Positions 16,620 through 29,200 of a stretch of 64,000 nucleotides of DNA are shown here, piece by piece; positions within the stretch are counted from its first letter, which is position 1, and every line of letters begins with the position of its first letter. Source of the DNA: Crambe crambe (Eukaryota > Porifera > Demospongiae > Poecilosclerida > Crambeidae); the NCBI GenBank assembly GCA_963924555.1, contig OZ004597.1:3552404-3616403 (forward strand), written 5' to 3'. Position numbers and translations under genes: made by a program. The notes under the pieces were generated by a model. That model saw only the letters and a program-made list of their open reading frames with translations. It made no database searches and was not told where the DNA came from.

Positions 16620-18170
16620 CTAGCTATTGTGTGTTTATAAAAGTGGCGGCAAAGTGGCTCACTTGTTGCATGCAAGAGAAAGAACCCTCTTTTTCAGTGC
16701 TAGATTTCATAATAGTACTGTACATCATGATTTCACTCATAAACATGCATCGTTAAGTAACCAAGCAAGGTCACAATTGTAACTCTAAGGAGCTAAGGAG
16801 TGCAACCTCCTAGTTATGTGACCACCTGTCTAAGAGTAAGTATCTAAGCTGTACAGCTAGTTATTCTTTGCATGCATGTTGGCATAATGAAAACAAACTT
16901 TCTTTTCCATGCTCTCAATATGCAGGTTCATGCACAGTCTTGTGAAGAAGTGATCAGTGTCGATAGGTAGTCACATTAGCTGTATGCATGGTTTCACCCT
17001 ATAATAGACTTAATGATCATGCAATGGTCATGTGATCAGTAGTGTAATCATCACGTCTGGTGAACTATCCCTTTATGCTGTAGCTTGTCAATACAGCAAG
17101 TGTTGAGATTTCCCAAGTATGTACGTAAACTCATCATCATTGGCATTATCCATTCATCAGACAGTTGATGACCTAACTATATATAGCTATAACTGATAGC
17201 TAAAAGCCACTTTTGATAAGGCCCATTAGCAATTGAGACAAGTTTATTATAAAAACTTAATGAGCCCATACAATTACAATTATAACAAGTAATACATGTA
17301 AGTTGGACCCAGTTGGTTAGTATATAGACAGGTTTCACTTCAAATTGATAAACCTGTTCAAGCCATATAAATTATAAACAAGTTTGACTTAATTATAATG
17401 ACAGGACTGTTCAGACTAAGAGCATTATGATGAAATCATCCACTTTTATAGTCAAGTTTCATTGTAAAGCAATAATCATCAATAAAGTCAGCTAGCTATA
17501 CTTGAAGTGTGAAAGTTGGTGTATATGTTAGCAATGCACGTAATACCTAGATCTTATAATGCTTCATAAATGATAGCTACAATCCAAAAATGAGCTAGAG
17601 TGATACATGCTAATTTGATAAAAGGTTAATAAGTCAAGGTCAGAGTTCAGAGTTCAAGAGGTCACAGTTCCATCATAATTACTCCCCCTCCAATGACTTT
17701 GGTCATGAAATATACTGAGCCAAATGTTTAATTGTGGTGGAGTGACTGTGTGTATTCCCAGAGTGAGGGTGAAGTGTTAGGAACTAGGTGGTGAAATAGG
17801 TGTGGTAGGGGGTGTTAAGGGCAGAGTGTGAGGGTCCAGATAGGCAGGCTTTAACCTATCAATAGAAACAGTGCCCTGGGAGTCTATAACTATTTATCTG
17901 ATCATGTGAGGACTTTGAAGGGACCACCATAGGGATTCTTGACTGCTAACAAAGACATGTTTTACAGTAGCTAGTTTTGCGTCACTGATGTGTGCTGGGG
18001 TGCCTCCCTTGGTGTATGGCTCAAAAGTGTCTGCATAGCATTCTTTAGCTGAGTGACATTACTATAGCTACTGGGGCCAGCAGAGTAGTCATCACTCTCA
18101 GTGAAAAATTCTCCCGGGGGTCCCATAGGGTAGCTAGTTCTGCAGCAGTGCATTTGATATCCTCTTTAAG
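16620..18170 (-). mobile_element. Gypsy-type LTR element fossil, 3' part
   Basis: This block of about 1.5 kb recurs at 21096-22540 and 31495-32965, and a more diverged copy lies at about 36000-36960. Read on the minus strand, its upper end encodes the tail of a retroelement integrase/pol region, matching the longer element at 22.1-25.7 kb. A purine-rich tract (GGAGGGGGAGTAA) near 17683-17695 is followed by LTR-like DNA. It is broken. The copies look similar to one another, so the duplications are probably fairly young, while the 36 kb copy is older. It lies between the truncated receptor fragment and the next intact receptor. Confidence 0.6.
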
Positions 18171-18340
18171 TGAAGTCATGACATCATGGCTCAATATAAC
18201 TCGTCCCCAGGATCATCTTTCATTCATTATGATTCACATGACAACTTTATCGACTTCATGACAATAACAGTTCTGTGATATTAGAGTGCTGTATTAGCTA
18301 CAGTCATCATGATTAATAAATAAACGAAAAAGGCTATTAG

Positions 18341-20017
18341 TCAGCATGTAGTTGCACTCTTAACATACACATACAGTTGATTGATTAAATATTTTAAGTA
18401 TTGAAAATTAGTCACAAACATGAGAAGTACAATAGGAAGCATTCCTAAGAGTAAAGTAACAATGAATATTGGGATTGCAAATATAAAAAAATGAGTGTTA
18501 ATGAAATCTTTGTTACAATTGTGGACTCCAAGTCTTTCACATATCAAGTAGTCCTCTAACTCTTGTTGAAGTTTCGAGTACTTGAGTGTATAAATGATCT
18601 GCCATATCACAAAGACTGAGTAATAAACTAAGTAAAATGTGGTCACCAAAAGTACTTTAGCCTTGGGAGTTCCAAGATTCAAGTGTTTTTGTCGTTGCTA
18701 TTATTATGTGGGAAAATGAAAGTAAAGTCTATTTAATTTCCTATAGCTACTTACATTATAAAACTTCCAATAGATGAGCACTAGCAATGTCGATCCAACA
18801 CACAAAAGAAGGAGAAGTGGCAGATTATAAGCATAGTATATCTCAAATATCATGAACATGAACGTAAAAGCTGTACATATATTGACATTAAGACTTCCTA
18901 TCATCACAGGAGAATACAATGGTACAGTCAGTCCTATCACAATGCTTATGATGTGCACATATTTCACTTTCTTTGATTGTATAATGACTCGTGTTTTAAA
19001 TGGAAAATAAATCATGAAGAAAATCATGGCCTCATAGATCAACCCCCACATACAGAGTTGTAGACCATTGTACAAAAACAAGACACCTGCAAGAATTTGA
19101 TAAACAATACCATAGCTAATAGCTTGAGCACAGTCTGCTCTTACTTCAGCTTATTAAAATTCTTATGATGATCATAAAGGTTTATCAGCAAATCGCCCCA
19201 AAACAAGAATAATTACCTGAGACAGTGCAAAAAGAATTAGAGGTAGCTTCTTCTAAATCTCTTGAAGCACATGTATATTCTCCTCCGATGTTGTATAGAA
19301 TCAAACAAGTCATACCTGCAATTGTTACGATGCACCAATTACATAAAAATCAATTCTCAACTTTTACTATCTTACATAAAATCAGTATATTAATCATCAT
19401 ATAAAATATAAGAATAGAAGGGAACTTCATCCTGCAGGACGAAGAGAAAATTAATTTGTAAGTAGCTAGTTACAATAGTTACAATTGTGAGCTTACATTT
19501 TCTTATATCTGAAGCACGATATAGTCAGTGCCAGTAATGACGTTAAAATGCCAATGCCATAGGCAACAGATGAATACCCAACTGATATAGAGCCAGACCA
19601 TTTATAACAATCAGGAACACAGTATCCCTTGTCCAGTTTGCAGAAGAAGCTATCACTACATTCTATGGTAAAATTAATGCATCACACTACTCATGATTTA
19701 CATTGTTGCATAATATAGCTATGAAATAGGTACTCACCTGATGAAATATTTGAGTCAGATGATGGAAAGCTATCACTGCAGTTATATGGAATATTATCAA
19801 TGGTAGTTTTGTTTCTGTTCCCTTCCAGCAAAGCAGTCTAGGAGGCAGACAGACATGCACAGGCATGATATTTACATTATTCACTCACATCATATTTTTG
19901 CTTGCTGAAGATTATGACCTGCACAGCTGCTGGTCCCCATATTGCAGCTATTGGTAAACAGAGTAAGATTATCTTAGAGAGTTTTACTGCATTTGACTTG
20001 AAGCCAGAGGATGGCAT
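18341..20017 (-). CDS. Seven-transmembrane orphan receptor, intact paralogue A
   Basis: Seven exons join in frame to 412 residues: 19889-20017, 19738-19837, 19497-19662, 19376-19431, 19217-19315, 18755-19086 and 18341-18697. The start MPSSGFK is conserved in all close copies. Exon 1 has a hydrophobic segment (about residues 14-36). Exon 2 is rich in N-glycosylation sites (NCS, NIS). Exon 3 has YCVPDCYKW and helix 1. Exon 4 has FPSILI and helix 2. Exon 5 is a loop with two cysteines. Exon 6 has helices 3-5 and exon 7 helices 6-7, ending VKSATTC. Introns are as short as 57 bp. It is very close to the copy at 57867-60083. A palindromic MITE lies 67 bp upstream of the start codon and may affect its promoter. 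Confidence 0.85.
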
Positions 20018-20084
20018 AGTGTAGAAGGTCCAGTTAGCAAATGATTTCAAACAGTTAACTTATATCCGTAATTGCATGAAACTG

Positions 20085-20296
20085 CACTATGAAAAATAGG
20101 AGATATCCTAGCCTGAAACCTGTAGGAAACTTGGTAAAGAAATTCATAGAACACACAAGGGCATGGTATGTTTCTGTGTTTCCTATTCAAAATCTTATGA
20201 AATATGCAGTGCCCTTGTGTATCTTACAAAAAAAACACTGCGTTTCCTTCAAGTTTCTCTTGGAAACGCAAAGGAAATCTCTAATTTTTTATAGTG
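20085..20296. mobile_element. Palindromic MITE, 212 bp, upstream of receptor A
   Basis: The element starts CACTATGAAAAAT and ends ATTTTTTATAGTG, with arms of roughly 90-100 bp that are imperfect reverse complements. It is flanked by a 3-bp CTG duplication (20082-20084 and 20297-20299). The paralogue at 60.1 kb has the empty site, GAAACTGAAACTG. A related single arm lies at about 62325-62440. It encodes nothing. Confidence 0.75.
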
Positions 20297-20865
20297 CTGA
20301 AACTGTATAGATTTGTGGATTTAGCTAACTAGTATTAGATAAACTACAATTAAATACACACAATAGATAACTTTATGTGACATTAGATATGACCTTGTTA
20401 AGCTTTCAGTGTGATGATTCACAAAGGAAGTGGAAATTTATCACTTTTCACAAAAGGGTGACAATGGCCGATAACAATAGGACACACTGCAAAACAGTTT
20501 TGATGTTTTAACATAACTAAATGGATTGTTACTATTGTGAGTTGAAAACACAAAACATCAATTATCATAATAATTATTATTGGCACAATTTAATTGACTA
20601 TAAGTTACCTATTACATTGTATGTTATTGTAACTGCATATATAAATACTAAATAGCTAACAAGTATTAGGTAAAGTATACAGTAGATCATAAGAGTGTAC
20701 TAGGAATTATTGCTCCAGTTGTGTTGTTGTTTGGAGGGAGGCCCCTGGACATTGCAGTAACATTTATTGTTATGCCCTGTGCGTGCTATTTCCAATAGGC
20801 ACAAAGGGGGTGCTTCCCTCACATCTTTATTCCTTGTGGTTAACACTCCTTTTTACTTTTTAGTA
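20297..20865. repeat. Repeated upstream flank of receptor genes
   Basis: This stretch is shared with the upstream flanks of the receptors at 42.8-43.2 kb and 60.1-60.6 kb, and part of it recurs at 57.39-57.49 kb. Landmarks are TTTCAGTGTGATGATTCA, ATCACTTTTCACAAAAGGG and GAGGGAGGCCCCTGGACATT. It marks the 5' side of the duplicated receptor unit and may include promoter elements. No exon is seen. Confidence 0.6.
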
Positions 20866-21095
20866 TTGTAGTGAGACCTTTTGTACTATTTGTGTGTAAT
20901 CATGTAGTTAACTAATGTGATGTCATGTTGTGTCATGTTGTATCACCGGACTTGTGTGTGCTTTCTTTATTACAATCTACTGAGTAATTACCTAATACTA
21001 TATGGTGGCAGCGGTGTCAAACCTCTACAAACAATATTTATAGGATGTCAAGATCGCCAACTCCAACTCCTGCACCAGTGGACCCCAGGCCTATC
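20866..21095 (+). mobile_element. LTR element fossil, 5' end only
   Basis: The flank shared with 43.2 kb stops at about 20865. From there DNA runs that looks like the end of a short LTR (from about 20868), a primer-binding-site-like TGGTGGCAGCGG near 21003 and the start of a gag-like frame at about 21045. It ends abruptly against the Gypsy block. The family is uncertain (Gypsy- or Bel-like). It is a truncated remnant. Confidence 0.35.
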
Positions 21096-24000
21096 ATAGC
21101 TATTATGTTTTTATAAAAGTGGCAGCAAAGTGGCTCACTTGTTGCATGCAAGAGAAAGAACCCTCTTTTTCAGTGCTAGATTTCATAATAGTATACTGTA
21201 CATACTTCACTCATAAACATGCATCGTTAAGTAACCAAGCAAGGTCACAATTGTAACTAAGGAGCTAAGGAGTGCAACCTCCTAGTTATGTGACCACCTG
21301 TCTAAGAGTAAGTATCTAAACTGTACAGCTAGTTATTCTTTGCATGCATGTTGGCATAATGAAAACAAACTTTCTTTTCCGTGCTCTCGGCCAGCCTAAT
21401 ATGTCAATCTCAGTGCAGGTTCATGCACAGTCTTGCAAAGAAGTGATCAGTGTAGATAGGTAGTCACATTAGCTGCATGGTTTCACCCTATAATAGACTT
21501 AATGATCATGCAATGGTCATGTGATCAGTAGTGTAATCATCACGTCTGGTGAACTATCCCTTTATGCTGTAGCTTGTCAATACAGCAAGTGTTGAGATTT
21601 CCCAATTATGTACGTAAACTCATCATCATTGGCATTATCCATTCATCAGACAGTTGATGACCTAGCTATAGCTATAACTGATAGCTAAAAGCCACTTTTG
21701 ATAAGGCCCATTAGCAATTGAGACAAGTAAAACTTAATGAGCCCATACAATTACAATTATAACAAGTAATACATGTAAGTTGGACCCAGTTGGTTGGTAT
21801 ATAGACAGGTTTCACTTCAAATTGATAAACCCGTTCAAATTATTATATTTATAAACAAGTTTGACTAATGACAGGACTGTTCAGACTAAGACCATTACGA
21901 TGAAATCATCCACTTTGATTGTCAAGTTTCATTGTAATTAGCTAAAGCATAAAGTCAGCTAGCTATACTTGAAGTGTGAAAGTTGGTGTATATATTTAGC
22001 AATGCACAATCTTATAATGCTTCATAAATGATAGCTACAATCCAAAAATGAGCTAGAGTGATAGGTGCTAATTAAAGGTTAATAAGTCAAGGTCAGAGTT
22101 TATAGTTCAAGAGGTCACAGTTTCATCATATTACTCCCCCTCCAATGACTTTGGTCATGAAATATACTGAGCCAAATAAAATGTTTAATGGTGGTGGAGT
22201 GACTGTGTGTAGTCCCAGAGTGAGGGTGAAGTGTTAGGAACTAGGTGGTGAGATAGGTGTTGTAGGTGGTGTTAAGGGCAGAGTGTGAGGGTCCAGATAG
22301 GCAGGCTTTAAAAGGGACCACTATAGCTAACAAAGATATGTTTTACAGTAGTTCGGCGTCACTGATGTGTGCTGGGGTGCCTGCCTTGGTGTATGGCTCA
22401 AAGTGTCTGCATAGCATTCTTTAGCTGAGTAACATGACTAGCTACTGGGGCCAGCAGAGTAGTCCTCACTCTCAGTGAAAAATTCTTCCGGGGGTCTGAT
22501 AGGGTAGCTAGTTCTGCAGCAGTGCATTTGATATCCTATAGTCACACGTGGAGTAGCACGATAGTTAAGTAGAAAAACATACAACTCTTTGTGCCAATCA
22601 CGTCCTTCTAAACGAGCTGATCGAACAGCTTTCATCAATGGTTTCATGAACCGCTCAGCCTCTGAATTTGCTTGTGGCCATAGGGGAGTACATTGTTGAT
22701 GTTGGATGCCATACTCATTCATGAATATCTTGCTTGTGAAAGGTGGACCGTTATCACTTCTGACAATCTTTGGGATACCATGTGTAGAAAAGATCCTCTG
22801 CAACTTGCTAATTGCTCGAATATGCATCAATTGTAACCAAAAGATACTCTCCAGTTGGGAACAGTCCGCAAAAATCAGTATGCCAAGGGTCTGGTGGCAA
22901 TGGTTAGCTTTTCTGGCATGATAATTCGAGATCCTCTCAATATAATGCTGGCCTCGTCATTCACTGTCAATTCCTCACTAATCTTTGAAAACCGCTTCAA
23001 TTCAGTCATATTCACTCCTGTCTGGTCAGATAAATCATTTAGCGAGTCCCAGCCATTGGTGAGGATGAGATCTGCCAATTTCTGCAATGTGACATCCTCT
23101 TTTGTTGCTTCCTCAATTTCAGATAGTGACATTGCCTTGGGAACAGCATCTTGTAGCCATTTGCTCTTGTTGTGGAGTTGTATATTGACTAGGATGCCTT
23201 GACAGAAAATCAGATGGATTGTCGATTCTGTTTGTGTGGACTACTGAGAAATCGTACTCTTGGAGATGCAAATTCCATCTCTGAATTCAAGCAGGTGGCT
23301 TTGATTTTGGATTGTTAAGAATCAACTCCACTGGCTTGCAATCCGTTATGAGTTGAAAATGACCACCGCAGAGATACAAGTGAAGACGTTCCACCGCCCA
23401 GACAATGGTGAGTGCCTCCTTTTCTGTTTGAGAATATCTCTGTTCAACATCTGATAGTGATTTACTGATAAAAGCAACTATCTTGCAATCATTGTGACCA
23501 TGAGAGAATTGCCGACAATCCCCATGGTGATGCATCTGTAACCAGCTCTGTTATCAACAAGAAGAAGTGTGAATTGAGCAAGAACTCTGTCATTTTTTGG
23601 ATTTGTTTTCTCCTCCACAGGTGTTTCTCCTGATCCGGCAAAGGTGAAAGCGATTCATGAAGCACAGCCACCAACATCGGCAAGTGGAGTCAGAAGCTTT
23701 CTCGGTATGGCCACTTACTGTGCAAAGTTTATTCCCAATTTTAGTGATATCACCAAACCATTGAGAGAACTGACAAAAAAGAATACTCATTTCCAGTGGG
23801 GAGATGATCAGCAACAAGCCTTTCAGAGAGTTAAAAACTTACTCACCAGTGATACCTATTTTATCTTCCCAAAAATAATGATGTCATCACTCACATTCAT
23901 CACATTTGGAATGTCCCTGATTTGTTCGCTCATAACATGTTGAAACAATTCACTCGCTGAGTTAGTTCCGAAATTAAGTCTTGTAAACCTTTGTGTGTCG

Positions 24001-25860
24001 AGAAGGTTGTGATGTACCTGCTCTCTGGAGCAAGTGACAATTGGTGATAGCCTGATCTCAGATCAAGCTTGGAGAATACAGTTGACCCATTCATGGCATG
24101 TATAAGGTCATCCACTGTAGGTGTCGGGTGATGTTCTCTGAGTATAGCTTTATTTGCCATTTGCATATCGATGCTCACCGCTCTTCTTGGGAATTACTAC
24201 CAAAGGAGAAACCCATGGGGTAGGCCCATCTACCCTTTCGATAATGTCCTGCTGTTCAAGTCTTTCAAACTCTGCTTCAACTTTTTTTCTCAGGTGAAAT
24301 GGTATTCTCCTGGCTGGTTGAGCAACTGGTTTTACAGATTTATCGATGTGCAACTTGACTTCAAAGTCTTTAAGCTTTCAGATTCCATCAAAGAGGGTAG
24401 GGTACTTCTGTGACAACTCATCTCCAGCTGTAATAGCATTAATCTTGACATCCACGACATGTGCAGTAGTATAACTCAAGAGTGATCCATGTGCTCCTCG
24501 CACCACGTGAAAAGTTGTCTCAGTACTCATACTCCCAGTTGTGATGGAAGTGTCGAATTTTCCGAGTGTGACTAGCTGGGATGATGAACCATATGCAAAA
24601 ATACGAGTAGATGTGGATTGAAGTTTGATCGACGACTGCTTTTCAATTTTCGTGAATGTTGCTTCATCTATTATGTTGGTCGAAGCTCCAGTATCAATGG
24701 TCATGCTGATTGGAACTCCACTGATGGAAGCTGTAACTTTCGGTACTTTCTTATCATTGACCTGGCCAACAACGAACAAGAATTCTTCGTCATCACTATT
24801 GTCGTCTTGTGGTGGTGTGACTGAGATTTGATGAACTTGTGATTTATGCTTGTGTACTGACTTTCGCTGGGGTTGACCTTGCTGAGTATAATGAGTCTTG
24901 TTATTCCAACACATTCTAGCGAAATGATTGCCCTTCCCACAGTTGCAACAATTTTCCTGCTGCCGGACATGGACTTTCTACATGAGGCCAATTAAGACCA
25001 CACTTGTGACACTGATTCTGGGAAAAAGTACACTTTTTATGTTGAGAACTGTGGCCTGTTGTCTTTTTGGTTCACGGAGATAGTTGATCTTTTCATGACT
25101 CGACTGTTCTATCCCCCTAGCTTGATTTTCACTCGCTTCTAATGCTCGAGCCTTGGTCAATAGCTTGTCCAATGTGAGATTTTCTTCCCTCAAAGCAAAA
25201 TGTCGTAACTGCTTTGACTGACAATGCTGTATTACAGCTGACTTGAGCTCTTTGTCAAGGTCTGTGGACTCACAGGTGGCTGCCAGACGTGTGACAAATT
25301 GATTGACTGTCTCACTCTCTTGTTGAGTTGCTTGTCTGAATTTGAATGTTTCAAAGTCAATATTTTTCTTGGGGTTGAAATAAGTGTCTAATTTAGTCAA
25401 GGCTGTTGCATAGTCTGTTCCTGTATCTGTGAACGTATCGAACAACTCTTGGGTCTCCTGCCCAGCTTGGTACAACAGCAAAGCACGTTTTTGTTTGTCA
25501 TCTGTGACATTAATGGCTGAGATGTATGTCTCAAACCTACTCTTCCAAGCTTTCCAGCATTGACTGAGGGAACTGTGATCTGACATGGGGTCAAACATTG
25601 GGAGCGGCGTAACTTCAACCTTGAAAGCCATAGTTGAAGCACTTTGAAATAACTGTCTTGTTGAATCCTTGTCGCCAGTTGTAGTATTCCAACTCTATGG
25701 AAGATACTAGATTATAATGGATTCTTTTCCAATTTCAAACAGTATCTATACATGAGCATGAGGTCTATCACATGTCTATCTATTACGTCATAACATGTTA
25801 ATGATACAAGATAATAACAAGAATTAGATAATACAGTACATAACCATTGTGATACATTAT
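21096..25860 (-). mobile_element. Gypsy-type LTR retroelement fossil, longest copy
   Basis: On the minus strand the parts run from high to low coordinates: a primer-site-like CTGGCGACAAGGAT near 25670, gag about 24980-25631, a zinc-knuckle region and aspartic protease (DTGAS) about 24380-24960, reverse transcriptase about 23930-24360, RNase H about 23290-23540, integrase about 22440-23130, and LTR-like DNA to about 21096. It is broken and internally rearranged, with at least several breaks. Its 3' part is the repeated block also seen at 16.6, 31.5 and 36 kb. Age is probably moderate, because the domain motifs are still easy to read. It sits between two receptor genes. Confidence 0.75.
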
Positions 25861-26225
25861 AAATCACTAAACACTACAGTAGCTAAGTAGCTGCATGAGG
25901 TGAAAGGTGCATTCTCCATACTAGTGAACAATATAGTAATAACTATAACTGTACATAATGTATTAGCCTTGAACTCAGGCCTGCAGAGCAGGGGAAAAGC
26001 AAGACTAGGTATGACAAGGCTATAGCATTTGGTTAGCCATGACATCATGGCTCAATATAACTCGTCCCCAGGACCCCCCTTCTGTCATCCTTCATTCACA
26101 TGATTCACATGTCGACAACTTTATTGATTTCATGACAATAATATTCAATTCTGTGATATCAGAGCTGCTAAAAAGTGTTTAGCTACAGTCATTATGATTA
26201 ATAAATGAACGAAAAAGGCTATTAG

Positions 26226-29200
26226 TCAGCATGTAGTTGCACACTTAACATACACATACAGTTGATTGATTAAATATTTTAAGTATTGAAAATTAGGCAC
26301 AAACATGAGAAGTACAATTGGATATATTCCAACCAATAAATGACTAATGATTGATGCTGTAAACAAAAAATGAGTGTTAATGAAATCTTTGTTACAAGTG
26401 TGGACTCCAAGTCTTTCACATAACAAGTAATCCTCAAAATCTTGTTGAAGTTTGGAGTACTTGAATGTATAAATGATTAGATATATCGAAATGAATGACT
26501 GAAGAACAAATACAAATGTGGTCACCAGAAGTACTTTAGTCTTGGGAGTTCCAAGATTTAAGTGTTCTTGTTGTTGCTATTAAAAGAATAATAAATACAA
26601 CAGGTCTTTAATTTTTGTATACTTACATTATATAACTTCCAATAGATGAGCACTAGCAATGGCCATCCCACACACAAAAGAAGGAGAAGTGGCAGGTAAT
26701 AAGCATAGTAAAGTATCTCTATGAACACGAACGTAAAAGCTGTACATATATTGGCATTAAGACTTCCCATCATCACAGGAGAATACAGTGGTACAGTCAG
26801 TCCTATCACAATGCTTATGATGTGCACGTATTTCACTTTCTTTGATTGTATAATGACTTGTGTTTTGAATGGATAATAAATCATGAAGAAAATCATGGCC
26901 TCATAGATCAACCACCATGTACATAGTTGTAGACCACTGTATGAAAACAAGACACCTGCAGGAATTCAATGAACTACATGAGTTGAATTGTAACTACATA
27001 ATAGTTAGGCTTGAGCACATTCCCTCAATATAAATTCACAGCAGTCAAATCTAATTACGTACCTGAGACTATGCAAAAAGAAGTAGAGGTATCCTCCTCT
27101 AAATCTCTTGAAGCACATGTATATTCTCTTCCAATGTTGCTTTGAATCAAAATAGTTGTACCTGCAATATACCAATAACATCTGTCAAGAATAGCTACTT
27201 AATAATTGATTCATTTTTTAATTAATTACATAAAATAATTGAATCAATCATTATATAACATATGAGAATAGAAGGAAACTTCATCCTGCAGAACAAAGAG
27301 AAAATTATGTAAATAGCTGTAATATTACTAGGGCAATGTTCAACATTTACATTACACTCTTAACATACACATACAGTCGATTGATTAAATATTTTAAGTA
27401 TTGAAAATTAGTCACAAACATGAGAAGTACAATAGGAAGACTCTCAGGTCATGACTCATTGAAAATATATATTTGGCGAGCGAAGCGAGCCTCTCTCTGA
27501 TCATGTCAACGGGAGCTCGAGATATATACATATTTATTTTTAGGGGGAGTGAAGAGTAGGGATTTAAGTTGGGTGTATATATGGGCGTGGATATTGAAAT
27601 TTTAGGAGGGGTAGGAGTGATAGGAATGCAGCTAAATTTTACTGCTATCCCTACTTCACTTTTTATTTAGACGAAAGTTTTTGCATTCACTTGTATATAT
27701 ATACAAGTGAATGCAAAAAATTTCTTCGAAATAAAAATGTGAAGTAGGGATGCTATTATAACTGCAGCTTCATTATGAAAACCAAGTACTGCAGCATCGA
27801 AGCAGTATGGCCCAAAAATCTAGCTGGAATATGTATTATAACTGCATGCAAGAGAGTGAACTTAGTGAAGTGACCCTTACCCATCATCAAGTACGAGATA
27901 CTATTCCTACTTCACTCCCTTGGCCCTTGATCATGGGAGTGAAGTAGGAATAGTATCTTGTACTTGATGATGGGTAAGGGTCACTTCACTAAGTTCACTC
28001 TCTTGCATGCAGTTATAATACATATTCCAGCTAGATTTTTGGGCCATACTGCTTCGATGCTGCAGTACTTGGTTTTCATAATGAAGCTGCAGTTATAATA
28101 GCATCCCTACTTCACATTTTTATTTCGAAGAAATTTTTTGCATTCACTTGTTTGCATTCTTTTTCTTTGTGATTATGAAAATTGATAGACACTAAAGGCT
28201 TCCTTGATTGAACTAAATTTATTTAATGATCAGTATTTCATTCTGTTCAGGGAGGAGAGTTTGAAGGATGATCATCTGCAGTGTAATGGAGTACTGAAAG
28301 GAGTGAACATTACAGCATTAGCTAATTGTTACATATGTGATCACTGAAATAATTATTGAGATGGTACGTATGTCTTGCTTGAGGGAGGAGTATGGGGAGT
28401 TTATGCATTTGGTGTAGTGATCATAATAGTGGATGCCATCAAATGGCCACATCCTGTGCAGGTGTTATATGAGGAGAACTGCTATTAATTGCCCCACCCC
28501 TTTTATGAGGTAATATCGCGAAGATCTTTTTCATACGAGGCTGCAGCACATTATAGATAGCCCAGCTAGATTTTAGGCTATCCCTACTTAACCTTTTTAT
28601 TTTTTACGCTCACTTGTTTCTATCCTTTTTCTTAGTGCTTGAAGTTGAATGAGGGAGGCTACAGTACAGTACTATACAAAGCCAGCTCTACATAAACCTC
28701 TTTTGTAGGTACATACAGTGTCTCTGGTTGAAGAATTTGTTTAGCTATTTAAGTTTTGTTGATATAAAACTTTACAGCAACAGCAATGTAAATGACATGT
28801 ACACGGCATGGTGAAGTGAGCTGACTACACTACAGCCAAGTACTGGCTATAATGCTACTATAGGATGAGCATCTGTACTGTAATTCAGCAAGGAGTGACT
28901 GGAACATCATCAGATAATGAATGAAGACCCTGGCTATAGCTAAACTTAAGCTTACGTGGCTCCGCCCATAAGCCACGCCCCCTTCAAAATGGCGTAGAAA
29001 GATTAGCAGCTGTGTTCCGAGTGCTATCGAATAGTGAAGTAGAGCCTTAGTCAAAACTAATAGCAAAAGATCAGCCTCTAGGTGCCGCTCTAACAGATGG
29101 CCAAAGCAGAATTTTGATGACTATAGCCAGTAAGTCGGTACGTCGATCTTATTATTATTATTATTATCCTTATTATTATTATTATTATGAGCGTAAAAAA

